20,141 nt of DNA, from positions 1-20,141 of the forward strand of contig CAYGBW010000091.1 in NCBI GenBank assembly GCA_964348185.1, read 5' to 3'. The stretch comes from CAYGBW01 sp964348185. GTDB lineage: Bacteria; Desulfobacterota; BSN033; WVXP01. Below, piece after piece: positions 6,874 through 15,253 of the stretch. How positions within the stretch are numbered: the stretch's first letter is position 1; each line of letters starts with the position of its first letter. The position numbers were made by a program, and so were the translations under genes. The notes under the pieces were generated by a model. It saw only the letters and a list, made by a program, of their open reading frames with translations, was not told the DNA's origin and did no database searches.

Positions 6874-7263
6874 TTACCTTCCCTGCTTTTTCTTTCTCAT
6901 CTCCAACCGCATTCTTTTCTTTTCCCTCTCTTTTTCTTTTATCCTGTACTCTCGAAAAGAATGAAGGTTCTTTTCGATATCTGCAATGGAGGACTTAATG
7001 TGATTTCGGGCAATATGAATCGATCTTCCGATATCCTTAAGGGAAGTCTCTAGTTCCATCTCGAAAGTGCAAGCAGATTCTATCTTGCCCAAAGAGGTGT
7101 AGAGCCCATCAAGGGAATGGAGCAATGACTCTTCCTTCTGGAGAAAGCGAGAAGTCCGCCTTTTGTAGAAACGACGTTGGAGCAAGTTCATGAGAAGAGA
7201 AGTGAGGAAAAACAAGATGGCCACCAAAAGGGCCAGTGTCATTGGATCCATAGGGATGTCCAT
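6874..7263 (-). CDS. Small membrane-anchored coiled-coil protein
   Basis: A 129-residue protein with one hydrophobic segment at about residues 8-26 (MTLALLVAILFFLTSLLMNLL), then basic RRFYKRR, then a long helical, heptad-like stretch (about 45-129) ending in a very basic tail rich in K, R and E. This suggests a single-pass inner-membrane anchor with a cytoplasmic coiled coil. ATG 7261-7263 follows an AGGAG site. The family is not recognised. It is alone on the minus strand, about 160 bases downstream of the acyl-CoA fusion gene, so it may or may not share that transcript. Confidence 0.65.
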   Translation of the reverse strand: MDIPMDPMTLALLVAILFFLTSLLMNLLQRRFYKRRTSRFLQKEESLLHSLDGLYTSLGKIESACTFEMELETSLKDIGRSIHIARNHIKSSIADIEKNLHSFREYRIKEKEREKKRMRLEMRKKKQGR

Positions 7264-7424
7264 TCTCTTTCTCCTACATGAGGGGGGTTGAGCGTGTCGC
7301 AGAATGACGGGGAGGCGCCCTTCCCCGTGTCGAAACTACGGACTAAATGGTTTAAGAGTTTATGTCTAACCCTTTAAAATACCAGGTAATTTTTGGATCT
7401 GCTTTTGGTGTCTGAACAGAATAC

Positions 7425-9443
7425 TTAGCTCTCAAATCGGGGCGTGCGCTTTTCCAAAAAGGCCGAAATCCCCTCCCTGGCTGCCGCGGTGCAGGACACC
7501 TCTCCAAAGGCCGCATATCCGATCTCTAACGCTTCTTCAAAGGACGAGGCTTCAGCGGCTCTTTGGATCGCCTCGGTGATAATTCTCACGACTTCATGAC
7601 TCAGCCTGAGGTCTCCCGCCATGGGGTTCGGTATGGGGTTAAGTGCCGGAATTTGGATCCGACCATCCAGGGTTCTTCGGGCCTTTCCCTCCAGCTTTCT
7701 CACCTCGTCGAGGGCTGCCTGAATCAGGGAATCGTAATCCTTTGCGAGGCAGGCAACGATCCCACATTCTCGTGCCCTCTCTGCGGTCATTCGGTCGGCC
7801 AAGCGGAGCATGTTGTGAAAAAAAGCGGATCCCTGGGGCCATCTTCTGTACGGCACGACCATTCCGCCGATCCCCGGAAGGATCCCCAGAGTCACCTCAG
7901 GAAACTGAAACCAAGCCTCTCTGATGGCGACAATCTGATGACAGCGGATAGCCAGCTCGAAGCCTCCCCCAAGAGCCATTCCATTGATGGCGGCAACCAC
8001 GGGTTTTTTGCACCGGTCCAGGTAGTGGAGGAGAAGAGAAGAGTCCCGGCAGTGCTGTATCGACCCTTCGGTGTCGCCAAGGACGTCAGGAAACTTTCCG
8101 ATATCGGCTCCCGCGCTAAAGGCCCGACCCCCGTAGCCAGTGATCACAAAACCCCGAACCGAGGGATTCGTCTCATGTTCTTTCAGGGCTTCGAGGATCT
8201 CTGTGTTGACGTCCTCAGTGAGCGCATTCAGGGATTGGGGACGCCTGATCGTAATGATTTTGACACCCTGGATCTCGTCGATGAGAATGTTTCGTCTAAA
8301 TTCCTGGTACTTTCGGTAATCTCCCACGGTCCCGGGCATCCCGGGTCTGGCTTTTTGAAAATCGACTGTGATCCGTTTGGTCTCCCCTTCCCCGAGGTCT
8401 CTCATGATATCAAAAGGCCCTTTCCTGAACCCAAGGGCGATCTGGCACCCGAGGTTCAGGTCCTCGAGGGTTCCGATTCCCCTGTTGATGACATCAAAGG
8501 ACTGAGAAAAGAGGATTCCCAAAAGGCGGTCTCGGACCTTGGCGGCCAATTCAGCATCGATCTCAACGGGTGTGCCGGGCTCAGGCGTGGCCCAGCGTTC
8601 AACCGATCGGAGGATACTGGCAGGCCTGTAATGTTCACCCTCTTCCATTTGAAGCGTGTTGGTTTCCACGACGATGGGGTTGCCCCGTGCCATATTCAAG
8701 ACGAAGAAGGGCCCTGCAAAGACAAACTCCTGGGCAACGTGATCGATTTGTGGGGCTGTCGCCTCATCCAGCATGAAGGCTGCTTCGTTGCACCAGTTAT
8801 CGAATATTCGGTCCAGAATGAAGCAGATCTCGCTCCTCGAAATGATGGGAACCTTCCCAGTCATGCAGAACATCCATCCCAGAAAATCAACGACTTTCTG
8901 GTCAACCTCCTTCCAGGTAATCACCTCAACTGCTGGATTGCGCCAGGCCGGCGCGAAAAAATGGGTAATTGTGGTTCTTTCAGGGCGCTTCGCCTCGGCA
9001 AAGATTCTCTCTGCAGGAATTGAGCTCGTGTTAGAGGTGATGATAGCATCCGGTCTCACGAGGCTCTCGACCTCATCAACAATCTTCTGTTTGATCTTTA
9101 GATTTTCCGTCGCGGCTTCAATCACGAATTCGGCATTCCTGATCTCCCCATAATCCATTGTATAGACGATGTTTGAAGCGACGGCCTCGGCCTGCTCGGG
9201 TTTCATCTTCTTCCTATCCAAGGCCTTCTGAATATATCCCTGGATGTTTTCCCTAGCCCTTTCCAGGGGTTTCTCGATGACATCGACCAAAACCAGTCGG
9301 GCATCAGGCAATGCACTCTTCACGTAATAGCCTATGTCCGGTCCAATCGTTCCGGCACCAATGATAGCCACTTCTCCAGGGAGGGATCGATAGGGCTTGT
9401 TCAGAAGGGGATTGCAGTGGTGAGGATACAAGTCGGAAACCAT
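7425..9443 (-). CDS. 3-hydroxyacyl-CoA dehydrogenase/enoyl-CoA hydratase fusion protein
   Basis: A 672-residue bifunctional beta-oxidation enzyme with the dehydrogenase first and the crotonase last, the reverse of FadB/FadJ. The N-terminal NAD domain shows GAGTIGPDIG (29-38), an acidic residue after the second strand (LVDV), SNTSS (137-141), H161 in HFFAP and E173, matching the His-Glu dyad. The dehydrogenase C-domain runs to about 350. The crotonase domain (about 385-672) shows GRAFSAGADI, the oxyanion-hole loop NGMALGGGFE with E496, and FPEVTLGILPG with E516, so both hydratase glutamates are present. Odd points: HFFNP is HFFAP, and the conserved Asn of FxxNR is Asp (FILDR, D211). I chose ATG 9441-9443, which has GGGAGGAAAGG upstream, over a GTG at 9494 with no site. 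The substrate is unknown; aromatic or alicyclic acyl-CoA breakdown is suggested by context. Confidence 0.88.
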   Translation of the reverse strand: MVSDLYPHHCNPLLNKPYRSLPGEVAIIGAGTIGPDIGYYVKSALPDARLVLVDVIEKPLERARENIQGYIQKALDRKKMKPEQAEAVASNIVYTMDYGEIRNAEFVIEAATENLKIKQKIVDEVESLVRPDAIITSNTSSIPAERIFAEAKRPERTTITHFFAPAWRNPAVEVITWKEVDQKVVDFLGWMFCMTGKVPIISRSEICFILDRIFDNWCNEAAFMLDEATAPQIDHVAQEFVFAGPFFVLNMARGNPIVVETNTLQMEEGEHYRPASILRSVERWATPEPGTPVEIDAELAAKVRDRLLGILFSQSFDVINRGIGTLEDLNLGCQIALGFRKGPFDIMRDLGEGETKRITVDFQKARPGMPGTVGDYRKYQEFRRNILIDEIQGVKIITIRRPQSLNALTEDVNTEILEALKEHETNPSVRGFVITGYGGRAFSAGADIGKFPDVLGDTEGSIQHCRDSSLLLHYLDRCKKPVVAAINGMALGGGFELAIRCHQIVAIREAWFQFPEVTLGILPGIGGMVVPYRRWPQGSAFFHNMLRLADRMTAERARECGIVACLAKDYDSLIQAALDEVRKLEGKARRTLDGRIQIPALNPIPNPMAGDLRLSHEVVRIITEAIQRAAEASSFEEALEIGYAAFGEVSCTAAAREGISAFLEKRTPRFES

Positions 9444-9542
9444 GGCCTTTCCTCCCAGATGATCATATCGATTGATGAGTGAAGCTCCCTGCACGGGAAA
9501 TTCTGCCGAAGGCGAGTGAAAAAAAGAACAAAATGCAATCCC

Positions 9543-9571
9543 AGTTTATTCGGAAGGGATTGAATTGTCAA
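9543..9571 (-). promoter_or_regulatory. Sigma70-type promoter of the acyl-CoA fusion gene
   Basis: On the minus strand a perfect TTGACA (9571-9566) is followed after 17 bases by TAAACT (9548-9543, four of six consensus). The predicted start near 9536 leaves a leader of about 90 bases to the ATG at 9443. Confidence 0.55.
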
Positions 9572-9585
9572 CATACAATCCTTCG
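9551..9585. promoter_or_regulatory. Inverted repeat overlapping the promoter, possible operator
   Basis: GAAGGGATTG on the left and CAATCCTTC on the right are complementary apart from one bulged base, with 13 bases between. The repeat covers the promoter spacer and -35 box of the fusion gene, a usual place for a repressor such as a TetR-family acyl-CoA-responsive protein. No such repressor gene is in the window. A stem-loop role is the alternative. Confidence 0.4.
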
Positions 9586-9831
9586 GAGTGTCAGGGTTCA
9601 CGGGCCGGGAAATCAAACCAGCTCTTTGGCAGGCCGGGGCTGATATCTGTGAGATTCCTCGGAGTCCAACCGATGAATGGTTCAGGGGCCACCATGTTTT
9701 GCCTTTGTCCCCGCTTTTGGCAAAGGCTCTCTCGAACCTCTGATTCCCCTCCCCGAGAATTCGCTAAACTCTCCCCCCTTTCTTTCCGATGCAAGAAATG
9801 ACTCAACAACCGATTTGGATGAAGGCTGTTC

Positions 9832-11196
9832 ATGGATCCGACAATTCTTGTGGTCGATGATCAAAAAATCATTCTCGAGTTTCTGAAAAAGGCCCTCGAA
9901 AACGAAAGCTACCAGGTTATCACGGCACAGACGGGTGAAGAGGGCCTTGATCTACACCGCAGATACCACCCTGATTTGACCTTGCTCGATATTCGGTTGC
10001 CCGACAAAAACGGTATTGACATCCTCAAGGCCATCCGAAAAGAGCATCCTGCGGCTCTGGTCATTACCATGACCGCCCATTCGGGTATTCAGGGGGCCAT
10101 AGAGGCGATACGGGAGGGGGCGTATGATTACCTCTCAAAGCCCATCGAGGTTGAGTCACTCCGGTTTACCATCCGCAAGGCCCTTGAGACGCTCAACCTG
10201 AGAAGGGAGATTGGAGAGATTCATGAGAGTCAAAAGAGCAAATACGGCTTCGACCGGATCATCACCCAGAGTCCGAAGATGCAGAAGATCCTCTCGGTAG
10301 CAAAAAAAGCCGCCAGCAGTCACTGTTCCACGATCATGATCCAAGGGGAGAGCGGAACGGGAAAAGAACTGCTAGCCTCTGCCATTCATTACGGTAGTCC
10401 AAGGGCATCAGCCCCCTTTGTCGTTGTCAACTGTACCACCCTCTCTCCGGAGCTTCTTGAAAGTGAACTCTTTGGACACGAAAAGGGATCCTTTACCGGG
10501 GCCATCCGTAAGAAAATGGGGAAGTTCGAGACCGCCCAGGGGGGGACGGTCTTTCTCGATGAGATTGGAGAAATCGACCCCAGGCTCCAAGTGAAGCTTC
10601 TCAGGGTGATTCAGGAACGCGAATTCGAGAGGGTGGGAGGGTTGACGACGCTGAAGGTCGACTTGCGAATAATTGCAGCCACGAACCGAAACCTGCAAGA
10701 AGAGGTGGATCGGGGGAATTTTCGAGAGGACCTATTCTACCGGCTTATGGTCATCCCGGTATACCTTCCTCCCCTTCGCGAGCGAAGGGAGGATATCCCT
10801 TTACTTGTAGAAACCTTTGTCCGCCAATTCAGCCTCGAAATGAGTCGAGAGGTCAAGAGCATCAGCCCTGAGGCCATGGACCTCCTGGTCATTCATCGGT
10901 TGAAAGGGAATATTCGGGAGCTCAAAAACGTTCTCGAACGAGCCGTCATTCTCGGAGACGGCGACACCATCACACCTGAAAACCTACCTGACGAGATCCG
11001 ATACTCCCAAGGCTCCGTGACGGCAGGTCCCACCTTGTCCCCTGGGATTGTCCCCCTCCACGTGATGATCACCAACTCCGTCCAGAAGGCACTGGCCGCC
11101 ACGGGAGGAAACAAGAGCGAGGCTGCCCGACTCCTGGGTATCACCCGCCAGCGACTGAAACGAATCCTGCGCAGTGGCTTCTCGACCCCAGCCTGA
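9832..11196 (+). CDS. Sigma54-dependent response regulator (NtrC/AtoC type)
   Basis: A 454-residue transcription activator with three domains. The receiver (1-120) has acidic D9/D10, phospho-acceptor D53 (LLDIRLP), T81 and K103. The AAA+ sigma54-activation domain (about 143-375) has Walker A GESGTGKE (172-179), the sigma54-contact loop as GSFTGA (219-224; usually GAFTGA), Walker B GGTVFLDE (237-244) and RED (298-300). The Fis-type helix-turn-helix (about 414-449) has NKSEAARLLGITRQRLKR. ATG 9832 has AAGG 5 bases upstream. It would activate sigma54 promoters after phosphorylation by a sensor kinase; none is nearby, so it is an orphan regulator. It is divergent from the acyl-CoA fusion gene, which makes that gene and others nearby candidate targets, although no clear -24/-12 element is seen there. 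Confidence 0.93.
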   Translation: MDPTILVVDDQKIILEFLKKALENESYQVITAQTGEEGLDLHRRYHPDLTLLDIRLPDKNGIDILKAIRKEHPAALVITMTAHSGIQGAIEAIREGAYDYLSKPIEVESLRFTIRKALETLNLRREIGEIHESQKSKYGFDRIITQSPKMQKILSVAKKAASSHCSTIMIQGESGTGKELLASAIHYGSPRASAPFVVVNCTTLSPELLESELFGHEKGSFTGAIRKKMGKFETAQGGTVFLDEIGEIDPRLQVKLLRVIQEREFERVGGLTTLKVDLRIIAATNRNLQEEVDRGNFREDLFYRLMVIPVYLPPLRERREDIPLLVETFVRQFSLEMSREVKSISPEAMDLLVIHRLKGNIRELKNVLERAVILGDGDTITPENLPDEIRYSQGSVTAGPTLSPGIVPLHVMITNSVQKALAATGGNKSEAARLLGITRQRLKRILRSGFSTPA

Positions 11197-11338
11197 TTCC
11201 CCTCGGGTTTCTCGGGTCCCTGAAAATCTCGCCGGACTCATTCGATGTTGCTCCACCGGTTGTACGCTGCTCTCCAGTTGCCCTTGATCCACGGGTACCC
11301 TCCCCTGGAGATAGGAGAATCGTCTAAGAATGATTCCT

Positions 11339-12343
11339 TTACAAGCCGTGGCGGGTGCTGTTGGAGGCTGCTTTTTCTATCTTCTGACCAGTCGATCGCT
11401 TTTTCCAAGCTCTGTTTAGAAGGGGGCATGCAAGAGAAAAGAGCAAACCCGCGATGGCGCCGTATATGACATCGATACCATAATGATACCCGTTGTAGAC
11501 CGTAGAAATTGCTAGGCCGGTTACCGTCCCCGAGAAAATGTAGGGATACTTTCCGGAGCGAATGGCAAATAACAAGACCACCACAGCCACCGCCACATGG
11601 GAGCTCGGAAAGGCTCCCCCCTTTATGGCTCCTTTGAAAAAGAGCCACTGTTCAAACAGCGTGAACGGACCCCCATTGAGGGAAGCCAGCTCAAAGGGGA
11701 GGCCTTTGGGGATAAAAATGGGACCTGCAACAGGCATTGAGAGGTAATGGAGAAAGCAGAAAAAAAAGGTCACGCTGACCGTCAGAAGGAAATCATGCAG
11801 TCGTTCCCACTCTTGCTGGAAGTAAAGGATTAGGCCCAAAACCGGAATCAAAAAGTAGTAGGACATGTAGAATAGCGACATAAACTCGGTCAACAACGGG
11901 TTGGCCAGGCTCTGCAACCACACAGTAGGATATCCGCCAAACGCTTTGGCCTCAAGGCCAAGCACCCAAGGGTCGAACATTTTGGGTTGGATAGAGTTGA
12001 TCATCTGACCGACTTCCTCAAAGAGAAAGACATATAGAAAAGGGATGTACCAGACCCTGGTGAAGAAGAACAAGCCACGGCGGTAGCGAGTATTCAACCA
12101 CAGGACAAGGACACCCATCCCGAAGAAGGCGATGTGGATGACGAGGTGCCAGAGTGTACCGGAGTTTTTTTTCGCAATGACCGTCAGTAACAAGAGGACC
12201 GCCATGAGGTAAAGGAAAAAGAAACAGTCCATCAGTTCCACTGCCCGAATCTCTTCTGATCGGGCAATCGTAGGAATCTTGCTGTTGCCTGACCGTCGTT
12301 TCAGAACAAGACTCCTTTCGTGACCGTTGACATGGCATACCAT
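11339..12343 (-). CDS. PAP2-superfamily membrane phosphatase/phosphotransferase
   Basis: A polytopic membrane protein, 334 residues from the first ATG, with about six hydrophobic segments. The PAP2 active-site motifs are GGAFPSSHVAVAVVV (242-256, PSSH with the catalytic His 249) and YHYGIDVIYG (286-295, His 287 and Asp 291). The first classical motif KxxxxxxRP is not evident, as in the PAP2_3 (inositol phosphorylceramide synthase-like) subgroup. Likely reactions are dephosphorylation of lipid phosphates or head-group transfer at the inner membrane. The first 37 residues are polar and arginine-rich; the start may be nearer 12232-12241 (ATG or GTG just before DCFFFLYL), giving about 297 residues. 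It ends in TAA and converges with the response regulator. Confidence 0.85.
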   Translation of the reverse strand: MVCHVNGHERSLVLKRRSGNSKIPTIARSEEIRAVELMDCFFFLYLMAVLLLLTVIAKKNSGTLWHLVIHIAFFGMGVLVLWLNTRYRRGLFFFTRVWYIPFLYVFLFEEVGQMINSIQPKMFDPWVLGLEAKAFGGYPTVWLQSLANPLLTEFMSLFYMSYYFLIPVLGLILYFQQEWERLHDFLLTVSVTFFFCFLHYLSMPVAGPIFIPKGLPFELASLNGGPFTLFEQWLFFKGAIKGGAFPSSHVAVAVVVLLFAIRSGKYPYIFSGTVTGLAISTVYNGYHYGIDVIYGAIAGLLFSLACPLLNRAWKKRSTGQKIEKAASNSTRHGL

Positions 12344-12900
12344 GACCCAGAGATGCGTGATAATTCAATCCATCACGCTTTCTCATTCCCGTGGTGGATT
12401 CCGGGTCATAGCCCAGAAGCGACGCTTCCGCAAAGGGTCTCCGCAGGACGAGAGGACGGTCGCGGGAGATCGCTCCACCCTACCGGTTCACAGTGCCTGC
12501 CAGAATCAACGAATCTAGGTCAGCTCGGATCCGATTCTGTCAAAGGGATTCACCACGCTGACTGTGATGTTGCTTATGGGGGATTGAAACCTCATCAGCC
12601 TGGAAATCTGGGTTTTAGAAAAAATAGCAGAATCGAGGCGGGCTGGCCAGAAAAAAAACTGCGATTTGCCCTCCCCTCTCATGGGCGAGGCAGATCGCGA
12701 TGGAAGGGAGCGGGATTCCCGTCCACCTCTACTCGTAGGCTGTCGGCGATCTCCTCGACCGGTTCGAGGGGCGTAACCAGGAGGTCATTGATGACTTCAT
12801 GACCGACCCCAAATGGGGTTCTCCGATCCTAAGCGCGACATCCCCCTCCGGTATGTGCCGACCGGCTTGAGGCCATCACGGTCAGAGAATCAAAAGCAGG
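12344..12900. other. Long intergenic region with possible decayed coding remnant
   Basis: About 560 bases. Overlapping frames exist but none has a recognisable family. On the plus strand one frame from about 12739 to 12867 reads protein-like (GDLLDRFEGRNQEVIDDFM, then DPKWGSP), and a second frame just after reads RDIPLRYVPTGLRP, which would fit a single frameshift in an old gene. I cannot identify it. The base composition matches the neighbours. No RNA gene or terminator was recognised. Confidence 0.3.
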
Positions 12901-14136
12901 TCATTCTCCCCCTTCCTCGATTGCGATCCGGAACGGCTTCCGTCCCATACGCTCGAAGGCCCCTTTCTCCTGGTGGATTTTCTCGTTGATCTTCCTTCTT
13001 GCTTGCACGATCCTGGGTAAGGCCCTCTCCAAACCCGCCACGACCTCTCGATCAAGCCTACCCTCTTCGGCATCTCCCTTCAAGTTCGCCACGACAACAT
13101 CGTCGGGATCTGCCTTACGATACGGCCTGACGGCTGTCAAGGCGTCGAAGATGTCTGCCACGGCAATGATCCTGGCCCCGGGTGAGATGGCATCTCCCCG
13201 AAGTCCCTCGGCATATCCCGACCCATCCAATTTCTCATGGTGGGATGCCGCGATTTCAGGCACCATCCGGAGCTTCCGGGGAAAGAGTGGACGAACTGCG
13301 CTCAGTATGGTTTTGGTTTTTTGCGCATGGCTCTGAATAATCCGGAGTTCCCATTTCGAGAGTCGCGCGGGTTTCAGAAGAATGTCGTCCGGTACTCCCA
13401 ACTTCCCCTGATCATGAAGAAGTCCTCCAAAACGGAGAATCTCGAGGTCTTGGCCTTTCCACCCAAGGGCCCGGCCGATTTCAACAGCGAAAGCCGTCAC
13501 CCGCCAGGTGTGGCCAGCAGTAAGGTGGTCCCGAGCGTCGATGGCCACAGCCTGCCCCGTGATGAGGGTCTCGAAGGTACGGCGCTGAAGCTCGAGATAC
13601 CGGGCGTTCTCTACCGCAATGCAGGCCTGGCCTGAAAAGGCGAGCAAAATCTCCTCGTCTTCACGGTCGAATTGGACGGCCCCCCTCTTGTTTATTGCCT
13701 GAGTGACGCCGATCACCTGGCCTTGAGCGTTCCCCATGGGGGCCACGAGCATGGAGCGGGTTTTGAACCCGTGTCGTTGATCAAAGGAGGCGTTAAAACG
13801 TGGGTCTTGATAGGCATCCCGGAGGTTAACAATCTCGCCTTTGACGGCTGCCGTCCCGGCTATGCTCTTCGTATCAATAGGAAGCCGAATCTGATTCACC
13901 CCTTGGGCGACCTGACTCACAAGGATCCGCCTCTTTTTCCCCTGTGAATCGGTGTTTTCCTCGACCAAGTAAAGGGTGCTTCTCTCCGCGTCAAGGATCT
14001 GACTCGCCCGGTCCATGATAAGGCTGAGCAGTCTCTGTAAATCCCGCTCTGAGGTCAGCTCCAGGCTGACCTGCCTCACGGCCTCTAGGCGTCTCACCCT
14101 GGCCGCCAAGACTTCCCGATAGGGTTCATCATTCAT
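12901..14136 (-). CDS. GAF-HD-GYP domain protein, probable cyclic-di-GMP phosphodiesterase
   Basis: A 411-residue signalling protein. A GAF sensor domain (about 25-178) is followed by an HD-GYP domain (about 185-345). Phosphodiesterase features are HDQGK (241-245), H270, HHEKLDGSGYAEGL (299-312) and D328 in ADIFDALTAVRPYR. All metal ligands I can place are present; the name-giving GYP is GYA and HDIGK is HDQGK, so activity is likely but unproven. A tail of about 65 residues follows. ATG 14134-14136 overlaps the end of the preceding gene by eight bases, with GGAG upstream, so the two are translationally coupled. The two proteins share the same architecture and probably arose by tandem duplication. 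Confidence 0.9.
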   Translation of the reverse strand: MNDEPYREVLAARVRRLEAVRQVSLELTSERDLQRLLSLIMDRASQILDAERSTLYLVEENTDSQGKKRRILVSQVAQGVNQIRLPIDTKSIAGTAAVKGEIVNLRDAYQDPRFNASFDQRHGFKTRSMLVAPMGNAQGQVIGVTQAINKRGAVQFDREDEEILLAFSGQACIAVENARYLELQRRTFETLITGQAVAIDARDHLTAGHTWRVTAFAVEIGRALGWKGQDLEILRFGGLLHDQGKLGVPDDILLKPARLSKWELRIIQSHAQKTKTILSAVRPLFPRKLRMVPEIAASHHEKLDGSGYAEGLRGDAISPGARIIAVADIFDALTAVRPYRKADPDDVVVANLKGDAEEGRLDREVVAGLERALPRIVQARRKINEKIHQEKGAFERMGRKPFRIAIEEGGE

Positions 14137-15253
14137 ACCCTGATCTCCAAAAGGCTGAGACTCGAATCTCCTCGAGTTTTGGGCCCAGACGATGGAGAGC
14201 CTCTACGGCTTCTGGGTCGAAGTCCGTGCCCGCTCTCTGCCGAATCCACTGCAGAGCCTGCGTCTGTGACAGGGGTCGTTGACCCCACCGGGTACCCATC
14301 CGGACCAAGAAGGCGTCCGCGACCCCAATGATCCTTGCCCCCTGGGGGACCTCCTTTCCGTCTGGCGGACCAGAGGGAAAGCCGCCCCCTTCAAATCGTT
14401 TGTGATGGTAAGGGGCGACGGCTTCCACGCCTGCCATTTCTCCAGAGAACTCCATGGCTTCCAAGAACTCCCGGGTCCAAAGGGCGTGGTTCTCGTATTC
14501 GGACCGCTCCTCAGGAGAGAGAGGAGACCCCTTGCTCAAGATCCGATCTGACACGGCGATCTTGCCCACGTCATGTAAGGCCCCTGCCCATTCGATGCGC
14601 CTCAGATCTTCCTGGGAAAGCCCCATCTCCTCCGCCATAGCCCGTGAGTGGGCTCTCACCTGCTGAGAATGCCACCTCCCCCGAGGATCGCGCATCTCCA
14701 GGGCTATCAAAAGACCTGAAATGACCGCTTCGGTGGCACTCTTCTCCTCCTCGTAGAGCTGGACTGTCTCGATGGCTACAGCTGCCATGCTGGCCAGCGC
14801 CTCGAGCAAGTGTCGATCCTCCTCATCAAACGGCTTCCCGTCGAGGCGGTTGAGGACCTGAGCAACCCCCAGCACCTCTCCTCGGCGGTTTTTCAGCGGG
14901 ACGGATAGGATAGAGCGGGTGCGAAATCCGGTCCTGCGGTCGATCTCTGGGTTGAATCGGGCGTCTTGATAGGCGTCTGGAACCAGGAGGGATACCCCTG
15001 TCCTTGCTACTGCGCCGGCGATTCCCTTTGCCAGGGGAAAGCGGATTTCTTCCTCCTGCTGAGCGATGATTGAGTGGAGTTCGACGGTCTCCTCATCCAC
15101 GAGAAACAGGGAGCTTCGTTCCGCCTCCAGCACACGGGTCAGTTCCCACCAGATCCTTTCCAACAGGCTCTGAAGGTCCCGTTCCGAGTGGAGTTCCATG
15201 CCCAGCCGAAGCAATAGCTCAAGCCCACGCTTCCTTTTGATGAGATCATCCAT
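14129..15253 (-). CDS. GAF-HD-GYP domain protein with divergent GYP signature
   Basis: A 374-residue paralogue of the downstream gene. The GAF domain covers about 15-167 (shared block AYQDxRFNxxxDxRxGFxTRS with the neighbour). The HD-GYP domain covers about 175-340 with HDVGK (227-231), H256, HHKRFEGGGFPSG (283-295) and D313. The usual HHE is HHK, GYP is GFP, and the FDALTSxRPYR block after D313 is lost (AFLVRMGTRWGQRP). Metal ligands remain, so it may be weakly active or serve as a sensor or partner subunit of the coupled neighbour. ATG 15251-15253 has GAAGAAGG about 8 bases upstream. Confidence 0.88.
   Translation of the reverse strand: MDDLIKRKRGLELLLRLGMELHSERDLQSLLERIWWELTRVLEAERSSLFLVDEETVELHSIIAQQEEEIRFPLAKGIAGAVARTGVSLLVPDAYQDARFNPEIDRRTGFRTRSILSVPLKNRRGEVLGVAQVLNRLDGKPFDEEDRHLLEALASMAAVAIETVQLYEEEKSATEAVISGLLIALEMRDPRGRWHSQQVRAHSRAMAEEMGLSQEDLRRIEWAGALHDVGKIAVSDRILSKGSPLSPEERSEYENHALWTREFLEAMEFSGEMAGVEAVAPYHHKRFEGGGFPSGPPDGKEVPQGARIIGVADAFLVRMGTRWGQRPLSQTQALQWIRQRAGTDFDPEAVEALHRLGPKLEEIRVSAFWRSGYE

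Larger units (their letters stand above)
9444..9831. other. Divergent intergenic region, fusion gene / response regulator
   Basis: About 390 bases. It contains the minus-strand promoter and overlapping inverted repeat described separately, and the short leader of the regulator gene. Two TTGGCA segments (near 9626 and 9717) resemble half of a sigma54 element, but the -12 half is absent or misplaced. No coding region supported. Confidence 0.5.

Noticed and set aside
7307..7328. Hairpin ACGGGGA / TCCCCGT between the fusion gene and the small membrane protein
   Set aside because: The stem is perfect but there is no T-run on either side, so I do not call it a terminator.
7563..9023. A 486-codon plus-strand frame opposite the acyl-CoA fusion gene
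   Set aside because: It is antisense to a gene with clear conserved domains, has no family features, and its openness follows from the codon bias of the real gene.
9620..9730. TTGGCA-containing segments as sigma54 promoters near the response regulator
   Set aside because: The -12 GC is missing or at the wrong distance in both.
12320..12802. A 160-codon plus-strand frame in the spacer upstream of the PAP2 gene
   Set aside because: Rich in S, R, G and P without pattern, with no recognisable family or start signal; overlaps the PAP2 start.
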